From an uncultured Atopobiaceae bacterium (GTDB lineage Bacteria; Actinomycetota; Coriobacteriia; Coriobacteriales; Atopobiaceae): a DNA stretch of 64,000 nt. A program made the translations under genes and the position numbers. A model generated the notes under the pieces. It made no database searches, was not told the origin of the DNA, and saw only the letters and a list, made by a program, of their open reading frames with translations. Numbering within the stretch: position 1 is the first letter of the stretch; each line of letters begins with the position of its first letter. Shown one piece after another: positions 1 through 11,004 of the stretch. The DNA lies in contig CALUJM010000005.1 of NCBI GenBank assembly GCA_944320975.1, forward strand, positions 1-64,000, in the 5' to 3' direction.

Positions 1-2535
<2,535 letters not shown>

Positions 2536-2561
2536 CTGACGACTTCAAGCTCAGCCAACTG

Positions 2562-2589
2562 GGAGGGGGCCGAGGCCCCCTCCTTTTTA
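2562..2589 (+). terminator. Rho-independent terminator of ppdK
   Basis: GC stem GGAGGGGGCC / GGCCCCCTCC with a short loop, followed by TTTTT. It begins 27 bp after the ppdK stop. Confidence 0.9.
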
Positions 2590-2607
2590 TGCGCTCGGAG
2601 CAGGGCC

Positions 2608-2767
2608 TGGTGCCGAAATCCGCTCATCTGCGTGTCTACCGTACGCAGATGAGCGGATTTCGGCACAAATCGCACGCATTTCTCGGTTATTTGGTACCTC
2701 GGCACGCATACTGCGGAAATCAGGCACCAGGCGTTTTGTCGCGCAGATGAGGGAATTCAGGCACCTG
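2608..2767. repeat. Structured intergenic element, about 160 bp, family G
   Basis: A word of about 25 bp (TGGTGCCGAAATCCGCTCAT...) is followed after 11 bp by its inverse complement. About 70 bp later a degraded inverse copy recurs (CGCAGATGAGGGAATTCAGG at about 2740). A TTTCTCGGTTATTTGG segment lies in the interior. The geometry (word, inverted word, about 70 bp, inverted word; about 159 bp in all) is the same as the unrelated-sequence elements at 21066-21224, 31104-31258 and 40058-40217. It ends about 20 bp before the dgt -10 region, so it may supply the -35 side. REPIN-like; mobility not shown. Confidence 0.7.
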
Positions 2768-2825
2768 GTCTTTTGCCGCACCTGTGTACAATGGTTCAAA
2801 ACCTGTCCAGAGACGGGAGGCGACC

Positions 2826-3872
2826 ATGAGGGTTTCAACGAGGGAGGACCTCGAGCGCCTCGAACGCGAGCGGCTTTCCCCGGACGCCACGTTCGCGAGC
2901 ACCTCGGTGGGCAGGCTCGTCCCCGAGGAGCCTGACGCTCTCAGGACCTGCTTCCAGTGCGACCGCGACCGCATCCTCCACTCCAAGAGCTTCCGAAGGC
3001 TCGCCCACAAGACCCAGGTTTTTCTCGCCCCCGAGGGGGACCACTATCGCACGCGCCTCATCCACTCCCTCGAGGTAGCCCAGGTGGCGCGCTCCATTGC
3101 CCGTCCCCTCGGGCTCAACGAGGACCTTACCGAGGCCATAGCGCTCGGCCACGACCTCGGCCACACCCCCTTCGGGCACGTGGGCGAGCGAGCGCTCAGC
3201 CACGCAATCGCCTGCTGGCGCGGCCTCGACCCCGATGCTCCCGAGGCCCGCCGGCTCTTCGCGCACAACGAGCAGAGCGCGCGAATCGTCGAGCTCCTTG
3301 AGCGGGACGGGGCGGGCCTCAACCTCACACGCGAGGTCGTCGACGGCATCCGCTGCCACACCGGCTCGCTCAGGGCGTCCACACCCGAGGGCCGCGTCGT
3401 CGCCCTCGCCGACCGCATCGCCTACGTCTGCCACGACATAGACGACGCCGAGCGCGCAGGGCTGCTGGCCGAGAAGGACCTGCCCTCCGGGCCAAGGTCC
3501 ACGCTCGGCGCGAGCTCTTCGGAGCGCATCGAGACCATGGTCCGCGACGTCGTGACGAGCAGCGCGCGGACGGGAGATGTCGAGATGTCGCCCATCGTCC
3601 GCGAAGCCATGCTCGAGATGCGCTCCTTCCTCTTCCGCAACCTCTACTCCCACGGTGACGCCAAGTGGGAGGAGCCCAAGGCCTACGCCATGATCGAGGA
3701 GCTCTTCGCCCACTTCGTGTCCCATCTCGACGAGGTGCCCGAAGAGTACCGCATCCACGACGCGGATCGCCCCGAGGTCCAGGTCGCCGACTTCGTGTCG
3801 GGGATGACCGACCGCTATGCGGTCCGCCTCTACGAGGACCTCAAGGTGCCGCGCTCGTGGCGGAAGCGCTAG
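2826..3872 (+). CDS. dgt: Deoxyguanosinetriphosphate triphosphohydrolase-like protein (HD domain)
   Basis: Predicted to hydrolyse dNTPs to deoxynucleosides and triphosphate, with a role in nucleotide pool balance. The HD metal-binding motif is clear: a first His in TRLIHSLEVAQVA and the HD pair in ALGHDLGHTPFGH, with a further conserved Asp in the YVCHDIDDAE region. The ATG at 2826 is chosen because GGGAGG precedes it by 6 bp; a longer in-frame start at 2784 lacks a site and would overlap the likely TACAAT -10 at 2787-2792. It encodes 348 residues, typical of the short Gram-positive dgt subfamily. Monocistronic by context. Exact substrate range is inferred. Confidence 0.9.
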   Translation: MRVSTREDLERLERERLSPDATFASTSVGRLVPEEPDALRTCFQCDRDRILHSKSFRRLAHKTQVFLAPEGDHYRTRLIHSLEVAQVARSIARPLGLNEDLTEAIALGHDLGHTPFGHVGERALSHAIACWRGLDPDAPEARRLFAHNEQSARIVELLERDGAGLNLTREVVDGIRCHTGSLRASTPEGRVVALADRIAYVCHDIDDAERAGLLAEKDLPSGPRSTLGASSSERIETMVRDVVTSSARTGDVEMSPIVREAMLEMRSFLFRNLYSHGDAKWEEPKAYAMIEELFAHFVSHLDEVPEEYRIHDADRPEVQVADFVSGMTDRYAVRLYEDLKVPRSWRKR

Positions 3873-3957
3873 GTTCGCCCCGGTCGGGGCAACGCCCTTG
3901 CCGCGGGCCCTCCTCTGCTAGACTCTTCGCCACACGACCGATTCTGGGAGGTTCGCT

Positions 3958-4929
3958 TTGGCTCGAAGGGGAGGCGGGGTCCTGACGGCCCTGGCACTGG
4001 CGCTCTCGCTCGCCGTGGTCGCCCTCGGCGGGGCGCTTCTGTGGCTCGTGGCGACGGGAGGGGGCCCGGGCTCGGAGAGAGACACCGCCGACTCGGCCGG
4101 CGACGCCCCGCGGGGCGAGCTGGCAGCCGCGTCCTTTGGGGAATACTCCTGGGACGAGCTCGCCCGGATCGCCTCCGAGATAGCCGCGGCCCCGTCCGAC
4201 GAGGAGGGCCGCACGCTCGCCTCCGAGTACGGCATCGAGGTGGGGGACACCCGCGCCCTCGCCCTTGACGACGGAACGCAGGCAACCCTCACCGTCGTCG
4301 GCATACGAGCCGACGAGCGCGCAGACGGGTCGGGGCCGGCCGGCCTCACGCTCATGACCTCCCCACTCGCCGTCCGCCCCATGAACGACGAGCCCACCTG
4401 CGAGGACGGATGGGAGGGGTCTGCACTCAGGGCCTGGCTCGCGGACGAGGGCATGGACCTGCTACCCGACGAGCTCGCCGAGCGCGTGGTCCCTGCCTCG
4501 AAGCCCGCCAACGCGGTCGGGGTGACCTCCGACCCCGCCTCGGTCCAAGCGACAGCGGACTCCCTCTGGCTCTTCTCGGCCTCCGAGGTGTGCGGTCACC
4601 TCTCCTGGTTCCAGGACGAGTACGGCACCGAGCCCAACCCCTACACCGGCTACGTCGACTTTGCGCCCTATGACGAGCTCCTCAACGCCGAGGGCGAGCA
4701 GTACGAGTACTTCCGCGCGGCAGGCGTGAGCGGGTCCTCCGACCCCTCCGGGATCCTCGAGCTCAGCTTTGGCGGCTCCCCGGTGGCGTGGTGGTACCGC
4801 ACGCCCTACCCCTACAGCTTCACCGGCGAGGACGCGAGCTACTTCTACCAGGTCATGTCCTCGGGCTATCCGTCCACGACGGGACTCGCCAGCGAGTCCG
4901 CCGGGGTGGTCGCGGGGATGTGCCTGTAG
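3958..4929 (+). CDS. Membrane-anchored extracytoplasmic protein, DUF6273-like
   Basis: Starts at TTG 3958, six bases after GGGAGG. Residues about 8-30 form one hydrophobic segment after RR, giving an N-terminal anchor or uncleaved signal. The exported part has a spacer and then, from about residue 140, a pattern matching the DUF6273 family: W-x2-S-x-LR-x-WL, then LLP-x-ELAERV, then SLWLFSASEV, ending with an aromatic, Tyr-rich stretch (YRTPYPYSFTGEDASYFYQV). Such domains occur in surface proteins of gut Firmicutes and Actinobacteria; their molecular role is unknown. Single gene between dgt and a repeat-rich gap before rplS. Confidence 0.65.
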   Translation: MARRGGGVLTALALALSLAVVALGGALLWLVATGGGPGSERDTADSAGDAPRGELAAASFGEYSWDELARIASEIAAAPSDEEGRTLASEYGIEVGDTRALALDDGTQATLTVVGIRADERADGSGPAGLTLMTSPLAVRPMNDEPTCEDGWEGSALRAWLADEGMDLLPDELAERVVPASKPANAVGVTSDPASVQATADSLWLFSASEVCGHLSWFQDEYGTEPNPYTGYVDFAPYDELLNAEGEQYEYFRAAGVSGSSDPSGILELSFGGSPVAWWYRTPYPYSFTGEDASYFYQVMSSGYPSTTGLASESAGVVAGMCL

Positions 4930-4962
4930 GGCGCCGCCTCACAGCCGACGGGTCCCAGGGCG

Positions 4963-5167
4963 ATTGTGTGCAACAACTTTGATGCCGGACGGCGGGCCTC
5001 CGCTCGGACCCAAATCCGGATTTGGGTCCGCGGGCGTGCGAGTCATCTGAAGCGCTTGTTCTTCTCGGTTAAGTACTTATCGCGAGGATTTGCTCCTCGA
5101 GCAGGAAGCCTCTCGCAAGCCGAGAAGTGCCCGCTGTCGCGGACCCAAATCCGGATTTGGGTCCGCG
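4963..5167. repeat. Repeat cluster: family-B half site plus family-A element
   Basis: 4963-4985 is a single family-B word (TTGTGTGCAACAACTTTGAT). 5005-5167 is a family-A element: a palindrome of GGACCCAAATCC and its complement at 5005-5030, then a 107-bp core, then a second copy of the palindrome at 5138-5167. The core begins with GTTCTTCTCGGTTAAG and ends with CCGAGAAGTGCCCGC, both shared with the other family-A copies. The gap from 4930 to 5319 holds nothing else except the rplS promoter and leader. Confidence 0.8.
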
Positions 5168-5218
5168 GGCGAGCTACGGTGCCTGGCCGGGGGTAAGGCA
5201 CAAAATGTTGTGTGGTTC

Positions 5219-5247
5219 TTGTCTAGCCGTGGTGGCTGCCCTATAAT
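5219..5247 (+). promoter_or_regulatory. Sigma-70 type promoter of rplS
   Basis: TTGTCT at 5219-5224, a 17-bp spacer, then perfect TATAAT at 5242-5247. It gives an untranslated leader of about 65-70 nt before rplS. Best promoter match in the window. Confidence 0.85.
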
Positions 5248-5319
5248 CACTCGCTGTGTGTAAAGCTATGTGTCGTTCGCAGGAGCGTCGGCACCTCTAG
5301 AGAAGAATGAGGTTAGACC

Positions 5320-5664
5320 ATGGACTACATCCGCGCCATCGAGCGTCAGCAGATCCGCGAGGACATCCCCGCCGTCAAGGTCGGTGACCACGTGAAGGTT
5401 CACTACCGCATCGTCGAGGGCGAGCGCACCCGCGAGCAGGTCTTCGAGGGCGACGTCATCCGCATGAGCGGCGAGGGCGCCCGCGAGACCTTCACCGTCC
5501 GCAAGATCAGCTTCTCCGTGGGCGTCGAGCGCACCTTCCCGCTCCACAGCCCCAAGATCGCCAAGCTCGAGGTCGTCCGTCACGGCGACGTCCGCCGCGC
5601 CAAGCTCTACTACCTGCGCGACCGCGTGGGCAAGGCCGCTCGCATCCGCGAGAAGCGCGACTAG
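5320..5664 (+). CDS. rplS: Ribosomal protein bL19
   Basis: 114-residue 50S subunit protein at the interface with the small subunit. Family signatures are present: [20 protein letters not shown] near the N-terminus and [22 protein letters not shown] in the middle, with a basic C-terminus. Normal full length. Own promoter upstream and strong terminator downstream, so it is expressed as a single unit here rather than with trmD/rimM. Confidence 0.98.
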   Translation: MDYIRAIERQQIREDIPAVKVGDHVKVHYRIVEGERTREQVFEGDVIRMSGEGARETFTVRKISFSVGVERTFPLHSPKIAKLEVVRHGDVRRAKLYYLRDRVGKAARIREKRD

Positions 5665-5685
5665 TCGCAGACACACGCACGCTTT

Positions 5686-5712
5686 GGCCGCCCCTTCGGG
5701 GGCGGCCTTCTT
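5686..5712 (+). terminator. Rho-independent terminator of rplS
   Basis: Stem GGCCGCCCC / GGGGCGGCC with a TTCG loop followed by TTCTT. It overlaps the ribosome-binding region of rnhB, so read-through could feed the next operon. Confidence 0.85.
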
Positions 5713-5728
5713 GTATGGAGGGACGCTC

Positions 5729-6517
5729 ATGACGCCTGGTCCTCGCGCCGCCACCGCACGGGAGGTCTCCGCCCTGCTCGCGGACGCACCGCTCGAGGAG
5801 GCGCGCTCGCTCGTCGAACGATATGCGGACGACCCTCGCAAGCAGGTCGCCGCGGCCGTTCGCGCCGCTCGGCGGCGCATCGAGCGCGGGGACGCCGAGC
5901 GCGAACGCGTCCTCTCGATGTACGCCCTCCAGCGCGAGCTCGGCGGCGAGGGCGTGGTCGTGGGCGTCGACGAGGTCGGCCGCGGGGCCCTGGCCGGGCC
6001 GCTCACCGTGGCGGCCGTCTGCCTTCCCGACGACCCCGTCATATGGGGCCTCAACGACTCGAAGCAGCTCACGCCCGCGCGGCGCGAGGCGCTCGCCGCC
6101 CGCATCGCCGACGTGGCCGTGGCCATCGGCATAGCCCATGTCGAGCCCGCCTCCATCGACGCCATCGGCATGGGGTCCGCGCTGCGCCACGCAATGGCGG
6201 CAGCCGTCGCGGACACCGGCCTCGATCCCGACCGCGTCCTGATCGACGGGAACCCCGTCCACGCCCACCCGGCCGAGCTCTGCGTCGTGAAGGGGGACGC
6301 CCGCGTCGCCGCAATCTCTGCCGCCTCCATCGTGGCGAAGGTGACCCGCGACGCCCTCATGGTCGCCCTCGACGAGGAATACCCCGGGTACCATCTCGCC
6401 GCCTCAAAGGGGTACGGGTCCGCCGAGCATATCGCGGCGATCAGGGAGCTCGGCCTCTCGCCCCTGCATCGCGCCAGCTTCTGTGGGAACTTCGTGGAGA
6501 ATCTCCGGCTCTTCTAA
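5729..6517 (+). CDS. rnhB: Ribonuclease HII
   Basis: Removes RNA primers and misincorporated ribonucleotides from DNA. The ATG at 5729 follows GGAGGG with good spacing. About 85 N-terminal residues form a helical extension, then the catalytic fold begins with VVVGVDEVGRGALAGP (metal-binding DE) and continues with LNDSKQLT, LIDGNPVH and ISAASIVAKVTRD. It encodes 262 residues, complete. First gene of a set with yraN, yifB, dprA, trmFO and xerC, a common neighbourhood around rplS/rnhB in Gram-positives; 180 bp separate it from yraN. Confidence 0.95.
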   Translation: MTPGPRAATAREVSALLADAPLEEARSLVERYADDPRKQVAAAVRAARRRIERGDAERERVLSMYALQRELGGEGVVVGVDEVGRGALAGPLTVAAVCLPDDPVIWGLNDSKQLTPARREALAARIADVAVAIGIAHVEPASIDAIGMGSALRHAMAAAVADTGLDPDRVLIDGNPVHAHPAELCVVKGDARVAAISAASIVAKVTRDALMVALDEEYPGYHLAASKGYGSAEHIAAIRELGLSPLHRASFCGNFVENLRLF

Positions 6518-6697
6518 GAATGCGCCCCGGACGTGACCGTCCTTCTCGACGACAGCGCCCCTGCGAGGCGCGGGCGCGAAAGCGCGCGCTGAAGCCCCGT
6601 GCAACCGGCGCGCACGCCTCGACGCAGCTCGGGCGCAGCTCCCTGCAAGCCCTCCCTGCCATGCTTGTCCGACCACAGGCGAGAGAGGGAGGCCAAC

Positions 6698-7189
6698 ATG
6701 CAGCAGGAACAGCAGGGCTCGCACCCCACCTTCGAGACGGCGCCGCAGGTCCGGCCCGCGGCGGCACAGGAGGCCGCGGAGCCCGGGGCGAGGACGTCGG
6801 TGCGAGACCTCTCCACCCGCGAGCTGGGAGCCCGGGGCGAGCTCATGGCGGCGAACAACCTTGCTGGAAGGGGATGGGAGATCCTCGGCCGCAACTGGCG
6901 CTGCCCCTTCGGCGAGGTCGATATCGTCGCCCACCCCGAGGGCGAGCGCAAGGTCGTCGCGCTCGTCGAGGTGAAGACGCGCCTTGCGCTCGGACAGCGC
7001 GACGACCCGATTCCCGAGCTCGCCGTGGACGCCGAGAAGCGCGAGCGCTACCGCAGGTGCGCGCTCAGCTACCTCATGGAGCATCCGGAGGTCGAGACCG
7101 TCCGCTTCGACGTCATCGCGCTGAACGTGTATGACGAGAACAACGCGCGGATGCGCCACCTCATCGGCGCCTACGTCGTGGACAACTGA
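6698..7189 (+). CDS. yraN: UPF0102 family YraN-like putative endonuclease
   Basis: 163 residues from the ATG at 6698, preceded by GGGAGG. After a low-complexity N-terminus of about 45 residues comes the family core: LGARGELMAANNLAGRGWEI, the restriction-endonuclease-like motif GEVDIVA and VALVEVKTR, with Glu/Asp/Lys metal-site residues conserved. The biochemical role of this family is not settled; it is regularly found between rnhB and yifB/comM, as here. The stop codon overlaps the next start by one base, so it is translationally coupled. Confidence 0.88.
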   Translation: MQQEQQGSHPTFETAPQVRPAAAQEAAEPGARTSVRDLSTRELGARGELMAANNLAGRGWEILGRNWRCPFGEVDIVAHPEGERKVVALVEVKTRLALGQRDDPIPELAVDAEKRERYRRCALSYLMEHPEVETVRFDVIALNVYDENNARMRHLIGAYVVDN

Positions 7190-8679
7190 TGGGCGCGGAC
7201 GTCGCCGCCGTGAAGACGGCGGCCCTGAGAGGCGCCGACGCGCTCCCGGTCGACGTCGAGGTGAGCGTCTCGGGCGGCATCCCCGGGCTCGACATCGTGG
7301 GCATGCCCGATCACTCGGTGCTCGAGGCCCGCTCGAGGGTGCGCTGCGCCCTGCGCTCCTCCGGCTTCGAGCTCCCGCGGCTCCACGTCACGATCAACCT
7401 CGCCCCCGGCGAAATCAGGAAGTCGGGCACGGCCTTCGACCTGCCGATCGCCGTCGCCATCCTCCTGGCGACCCACCAGCTCCCGCCCTCGATCGCCCGC
7501 GACGCGCTGCTCGTGGGGGAGCTCGCGCTCGACGGCGGCGTCTGCCCCGTGCGCGGGGACATGGCCTACGCCATGCTCGCCGAGAGCCTGGGGCTCGCGC
7601 TCGTCACGTCGGCGGAGAGCGGCCTCGCCGGGGGATGGGAGACGGGCGCGCGCGGCGTCCGCACGCTCGGCCAGCTCAGACAGGGGATCGAGGGGCTTCC
7701 CTGCCTCTCCTCGCACGCGGGCGCGCGCGATGAGGGGCCGGCTGCCCCGAGCCTCGACTTCGCCGACGTCGTCGACCAGGAACTCGCGAAGCGGGCGATG
7801 ACCATCGCGGCCGCCGGCCGCCACGGCGTCCTGATGGTGGGGCCGCCCGGTTCGGGAAAGACCATGCTCGCGCGAAGGCTCCCCACGATCCTCCCGCCGC
7901 TCACCGAGGACGAGCGGGCGCAGGCGCTTCTCGTCCACTCCGTCGCGGGTCAGGACCCGGGCGCCGTCACCCGGGGCGAGCGGCCCTTCAGGGCGCCCCA
8001 CCACTCGATCTCGACCGGGGGGCTGGTCGGCGGAGGCCGGCCCGTGACGCCCGGGGAGATATCGCTCGCGCACAACGGCGTGCTGTTCCTCGACGAGCTC
8101 CCGGAGTTCGACCGCAGGTCCCTGCAGGCGCTGAGGCAGCCCCTCGAGGACCGCACGGTGAGCATCGTGCGCGTCGACGGCGTCTACAGCTTCCCCTGCG
8201 ACTTTCAGCTCGTGGCGGCGGCCAACCCCTGCCCGTGCGGGCACCTCGGCGACCCCGGCCACGAGTGCACCTGCTCGGCGGCGAAGGTCTCCGCGTACCA
8301 GGCGCGCATCGGAGGGCCCCTCATGGACCGCATCGACGTGGTCGTCGATGTTGCCAGGCCCAAGACCTCGCGGGTCATCCAGGGAGGGTTCGGGACGGGG
8401 TCGGAGGAGATGGCGCGGGAGGTCGCCGAGGCGCGCGAGTTCAGGGCCTGGAGGGAGAAGGACGCGGGCGAGGGGCGGGACCCGGTGGCCGCCGCCCGCC
8501 TCGACCTCAGGGCGCAGACGACCTTCGAGAGCCTCGCGGACGGGCTCGCCCTCGGGGGCAGGGCCATCGTGAGGGTCGCGCGGGTCGCGCGGACGATAGC
8601 CGACATCGAGCATCGGGAGCGCGTGAGCGAGGACGACGTCGTCGAGGCGCTCGGGTTCCGCTCCCGCGCGCTCACGTGA
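7189..8679 (+). CDS. yifB: YifB/ComM family Mg-chelatase-like AAA+ ATPase
   Basis: 496-residue AAA+ helicase-like protein; ComM homologues promote branch migration during natural transformation. Visible: an N-terminal Lon-like ChlI domain (SVSGGIPGLDIVGMPDHSV, GEIRKSGTAFDLPIA), Walker A GPPGSGKTML at about residue 222, Walker B VLFLDELPEF, and a zinc-finger-like CPCGHLGDPGHECTC. The ATG overlaps the yraN stop. Directly followed by dprA, another transformation gene, which fits a competence or DNA-processing role; whether the organism is transformable is unknown. Confidence 0.93.
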   Translation: MGADVAAVKTAALRGADALPVDVEVSVSGGIPGLDIVGMPDHSVLEARSRVRCALRSSGFELPRLHVTINLAPGEIRKSGTAFDLPIAVAILLATHQLPPSIARDALLVGELALDGGVCPVRGDMAYAMLAESLGLALVTSAESGLAGGWETGARGVRTLGQLRQGIEGLPCLSSHAGARDEGPAAPSLDFADVVDQELAKRAMTIAAAGRHGVLMVGPPGSGKTMLARRLPTILPPLTEDERAQALLVHSVAGQDPGAVTRGERPFRAPHHSISTGGLVGGGRPVTPGEISLAHNGVLFLDELPEFDRRSLQALRQPLEDRTVSIVRVDGVYSFPCDFQLVAAANPCPCGHLGDPGHECTCSAAKVSAYQARIGGPLMDRIDVVVDVARPKTSRVIQGGFGTGSEEMAREVAEAREFRAWREKDAGEGRDPVAAARLDLRAQTTFESLADGLALGGRAIVRVARVARTIADIEHRERVSEDDVVEALGFRSRALT

Positions 8680-8692
8680 GGGAGGTGTTCTC

Positions 8693-9592
8693 ATGGGTTC
8701 CATCCCCCGTGGCGGATGGGAGGTCAGGAAGGGCGAGGCGGGCTACCCGGACTCGCTGCTCGACCTCGCGCGGCCGCCGGAGGTCCTCTACGGGAGGGGC
8801 GACCCGAGCTCGCTCGCCGGGCCGTGCCTCTCGATCGTGGGCTCGCGCCGGGCGACGCCCTACGGGGAGGCCATCGCCGAGATGGCGGCGCGCGTGGCCG
8901 CGGACGCCGGCGTCACGGTGGTCTCCGGCGGGGCGATGGGCTGCGACCGGGCCGCGGGCATCGCGGCGCTGAGGGCGGGAGGGCGGACTGTCGTCGTCTC
9001 CGGCTGCGGCGCCGACGTCGTCTACCCGTCCACCTCCCGCGACGTCTACGAGGGCGCGGTCGCCTCCGGCGGCGCCGTGGTCTCGGTCGAGCGCTGGGGC
9101 ACCGGCCCCCGGCGGTGGGCGTTCCCGAAGAGAAACGCGCTCATCGCGGCGCTCTCGAAGGTGCTCGTGGTGACCGAGGCGGGCGTGAGGTCGGGCACGC
9201 TCTCCACGGCGGAGGCGGCGACGGAGCTCGGCAGGACGGTCTACGCGATCCCGGGCTCGGTCTTCTCGCCGGGCTCTGCGGGGACCAACCGGCTCATCGC
9301 CGACGGCGCGCGCGTCATACCCGACGAGCAGTCCCTCTCGGTGGCCCTGTCGCTCGACTACGGGGCGGCGGCGCTCGTGGGGCCGGACGCCCGCTCCGCA
9401 CCGGGCCCCGTGATGAGCGCGCTTCTCGCCACGCCGCTGCGGCCCGACGAGCTCGCCGCGCGCATGGGCGAGAGCGTGCTCACCGTCCTCAAGACGCTCA
9501 CCGACTTCGAGGCGCGCGGGCACGTCGAGCGGCTGCCCGACGGGCGCTACGCCCCCACGCGCGGGTACCTGACGGGGGAGCGCCGGGCCTGA
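8693..9592 (+). CDS. dprA: DNA-processing protein DprA
   Basis: Binds incoming single-stranded DNA and loads RecA during transformation. 299 residues from the ATG at 8693 (GGGAGG upstream). The Rossmann-like core is visible as SIVGSRRATPYGE, VVSGGAMGCDRAAG and ALSKVLVVTEAGVRSG. The C-terminal part (from about residue 230) is a winged-helix-like region ending FEARGHVERLPDGRYAP. Complete. Lies 13 bp after yifB, so probably the same transcript. Confidence 0.95.
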   Translation: MGSIPRGGWEVRKGEAGYPDSLLDLARPPEVLYGRGDPSSLAGPCLSIVGSRRATPYGEAIAEMAARVAADAGVTVVSGGAMGCDRAAGIAALRAGGRTVVVSGCGADVVYPSTSRDVYEGAVASGGAVVSVERWGTGPRRWAFPKRNALIAALSKVLVVTEAGVRSGTLSTAEAATELGRTVYAIPGSVFSPGSAGTNRLIADGARVIPDEQSLSVALSLDYGAAALVGPDARSAPGPVMSALLATPLRPDELAARMGESVLTVLKTLTDFEARGHVERLPDGRYAPTRGYLTGERRA

Positions 9593-9672
9593 GCGGGCGT
9601 CGCCGGTCTTTCTCGCCCGCGCGGCTTGGGGCACAATGGGGGAGAGAGACGTTCGAGAGAATCGGGGGGCAT

Positions 9673-11004
9673 ATGGGTCAGGTCGTCACCGTCGTAGGGG
9701 GAGGGCTCGCCGGGAGCGAGTGCGCCCTGCAGCTCGCGCGCAGGGGGGTGCGGGTCCGCCTCTTCGAGCAGCGCCCGACCAGGCCCTCGCCCGCGCACCA
9801 CGGCCCGGGGCTCGCAGAGCTCGTCTGCTCGAACTCCCTCAAGTCGACCAAGCCCGACTCCGCAGCCGGCCTACTCAAATGGGAGCTCGAGCGCATGGGC
9901 TGCGAGCTGCTCGCCGTCGCGCGCGCCTGCGCGGTCCCGGCCGGCGGTGCGCTCGCCGTCGACCGCGAGCGCTTCTCGGCCGCCGTGACCGAGCGCGTCG
10001 AGTCGTCCCCGCTGATCGAGGTCGTGCGCGAGGAGGTGACGTCGCTTCCCGAGGGGCCCTGCGTCATCGCCGCGGGGCCGCTGTGCTCCGACGCGCTCTT
10101 CTCGGCGCTCGCCGAGGCCGTAGGCGGCGACCGCATGAGCTTCTTCGACGCCGCCGCCCCGATCGTCGACGCCGACTCCCTGGACCGCTCGGTCGTCTTC
10201 GAGCAGTCCCGCTACGGCGGCGAGGGCGCGGGCGACTACCTCAACTGCCCCCTGGGACGCGAGGAGTACGACGCCTTCATGGACGCCCTGCTCACCGCCG
10301 AGCGCGTCATCGCCCGAGAGTTCGAGCAGGCCGACCTCTTCTGCGCCTGCCAGCCGGTCGAGGAGGTCGGGCGCACGGGCCGCGACTCCCTGAGGTTCGG
10401 CGCCATGAAGCCCGTGGGCCTCACCGACCCGCGCACCGGAAGGCGCCCCTGGGCCGCGGTTCAGCTGCGCGCCGAGAACGCGGCGCGGACAGCCTACAAC
10501 CTCGTGGGCTTCCAGACCAACCTCACCTGGCCCGAGCAGCGCAGGGTGTTCCGCATGATCCCCGGCCTCGAGGGAGCCGAGTTCCTGCGCTACGGCGTCA
10601 TGCACCGCAACTCCTTCGTCGACGCGCCCCACACCCTCGACGGGACGTTCAAGATCCCAGGGACCGCCGCGAGGCTGGCGGGGCAGATCACCGGGACCGA
10701 GGGCTACGTCGAGGCGATCGCCTCCGGCCTGCTCGCTGCCCTCAACACCTATGCCGACCTCGAGGGGCTCGAGCCCGCGGGCCTGCCCGCCACCGGCTCC
10801 CTCGGCTCGCTCGTGGCCTACGCCACGGACCCCGCAACCGTTGACTACCAGCCCATGCACGTCAACTTCGGCGTCTTCCCGCCGCTTGCGGACCCGCCGC
10901 GCAACAAGGCCGAGCGCCGCGCCGCGCTCGCCCTGCGCGGGCGCGCCGACCTCGACGCCTACGTCGCCTCGCGCCCCGACCTCTTCCCGGGTGAGGAGCG
11001 GTGA
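9673..11004 (+). CDS. trmFO: Methylenetetrahydrofolate-tRNA (uracil-54-C5)-methyltransferase
   Basis: Folate- and FAD-dependent enzyme that makes m5U54 in the T loop of tRNA. 443 residues from the ATG at 9673. The N-terminal FAD-binding motif is VVGGGLAGSECALQLARRG, followed by the characteristic LVCSNSLKS segment and, near the C-terminus, GQITGTEGYVEAIASGLLAA. Complete. Its stop overlaps the GTG start of the xerC-like gene (GTGA), a gene pair common in Gram-positive genomes. Confidence 0.95.
   Translation: MGQVVTVVGGGLAGSECALQLARRGVRVRLFEQRPTRPSPAHHGPGLAELVCSNSLKSTKPDSAAGLLKWELERMGCELLAVARACAVPAGGALAVDRERFSAAVTERVESSPLIEVVREEVTSLPEGPCVIAAGPLCSDALFSALAEAVGGDRMSFFDAAAPIVDADSLDRSVVFEQSRYGGEGAGDYLNCPLGREEYDAFMDALLTAERVIAREFEQADLFCACQPVEEVGRTGRDSLRFGAMKPVGLTDPRTGRRPWAAVQLRAENAARTAYNLVGFQTNLTWPEQRRVFRMIPGLEGAEFLRYGVMHRNSFVDAPHTLDGTFKIPGTAARLAGQITGTEGYVEAIASGLLAALNTYADLEGLEPAGLPATGSLGSLVAYATDPATVDYQPMHVNFGVFPPLADPPRNKAERRAALALRGRADLDAYVASRPDLFPGEER

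Noticed and set aside
2784..2825. Longer N-terminus for Dgt
   Set aside because: Would start within the likely -10 region and has no ribosome-binding site; ATG 2826 has GGGAGG upstream.
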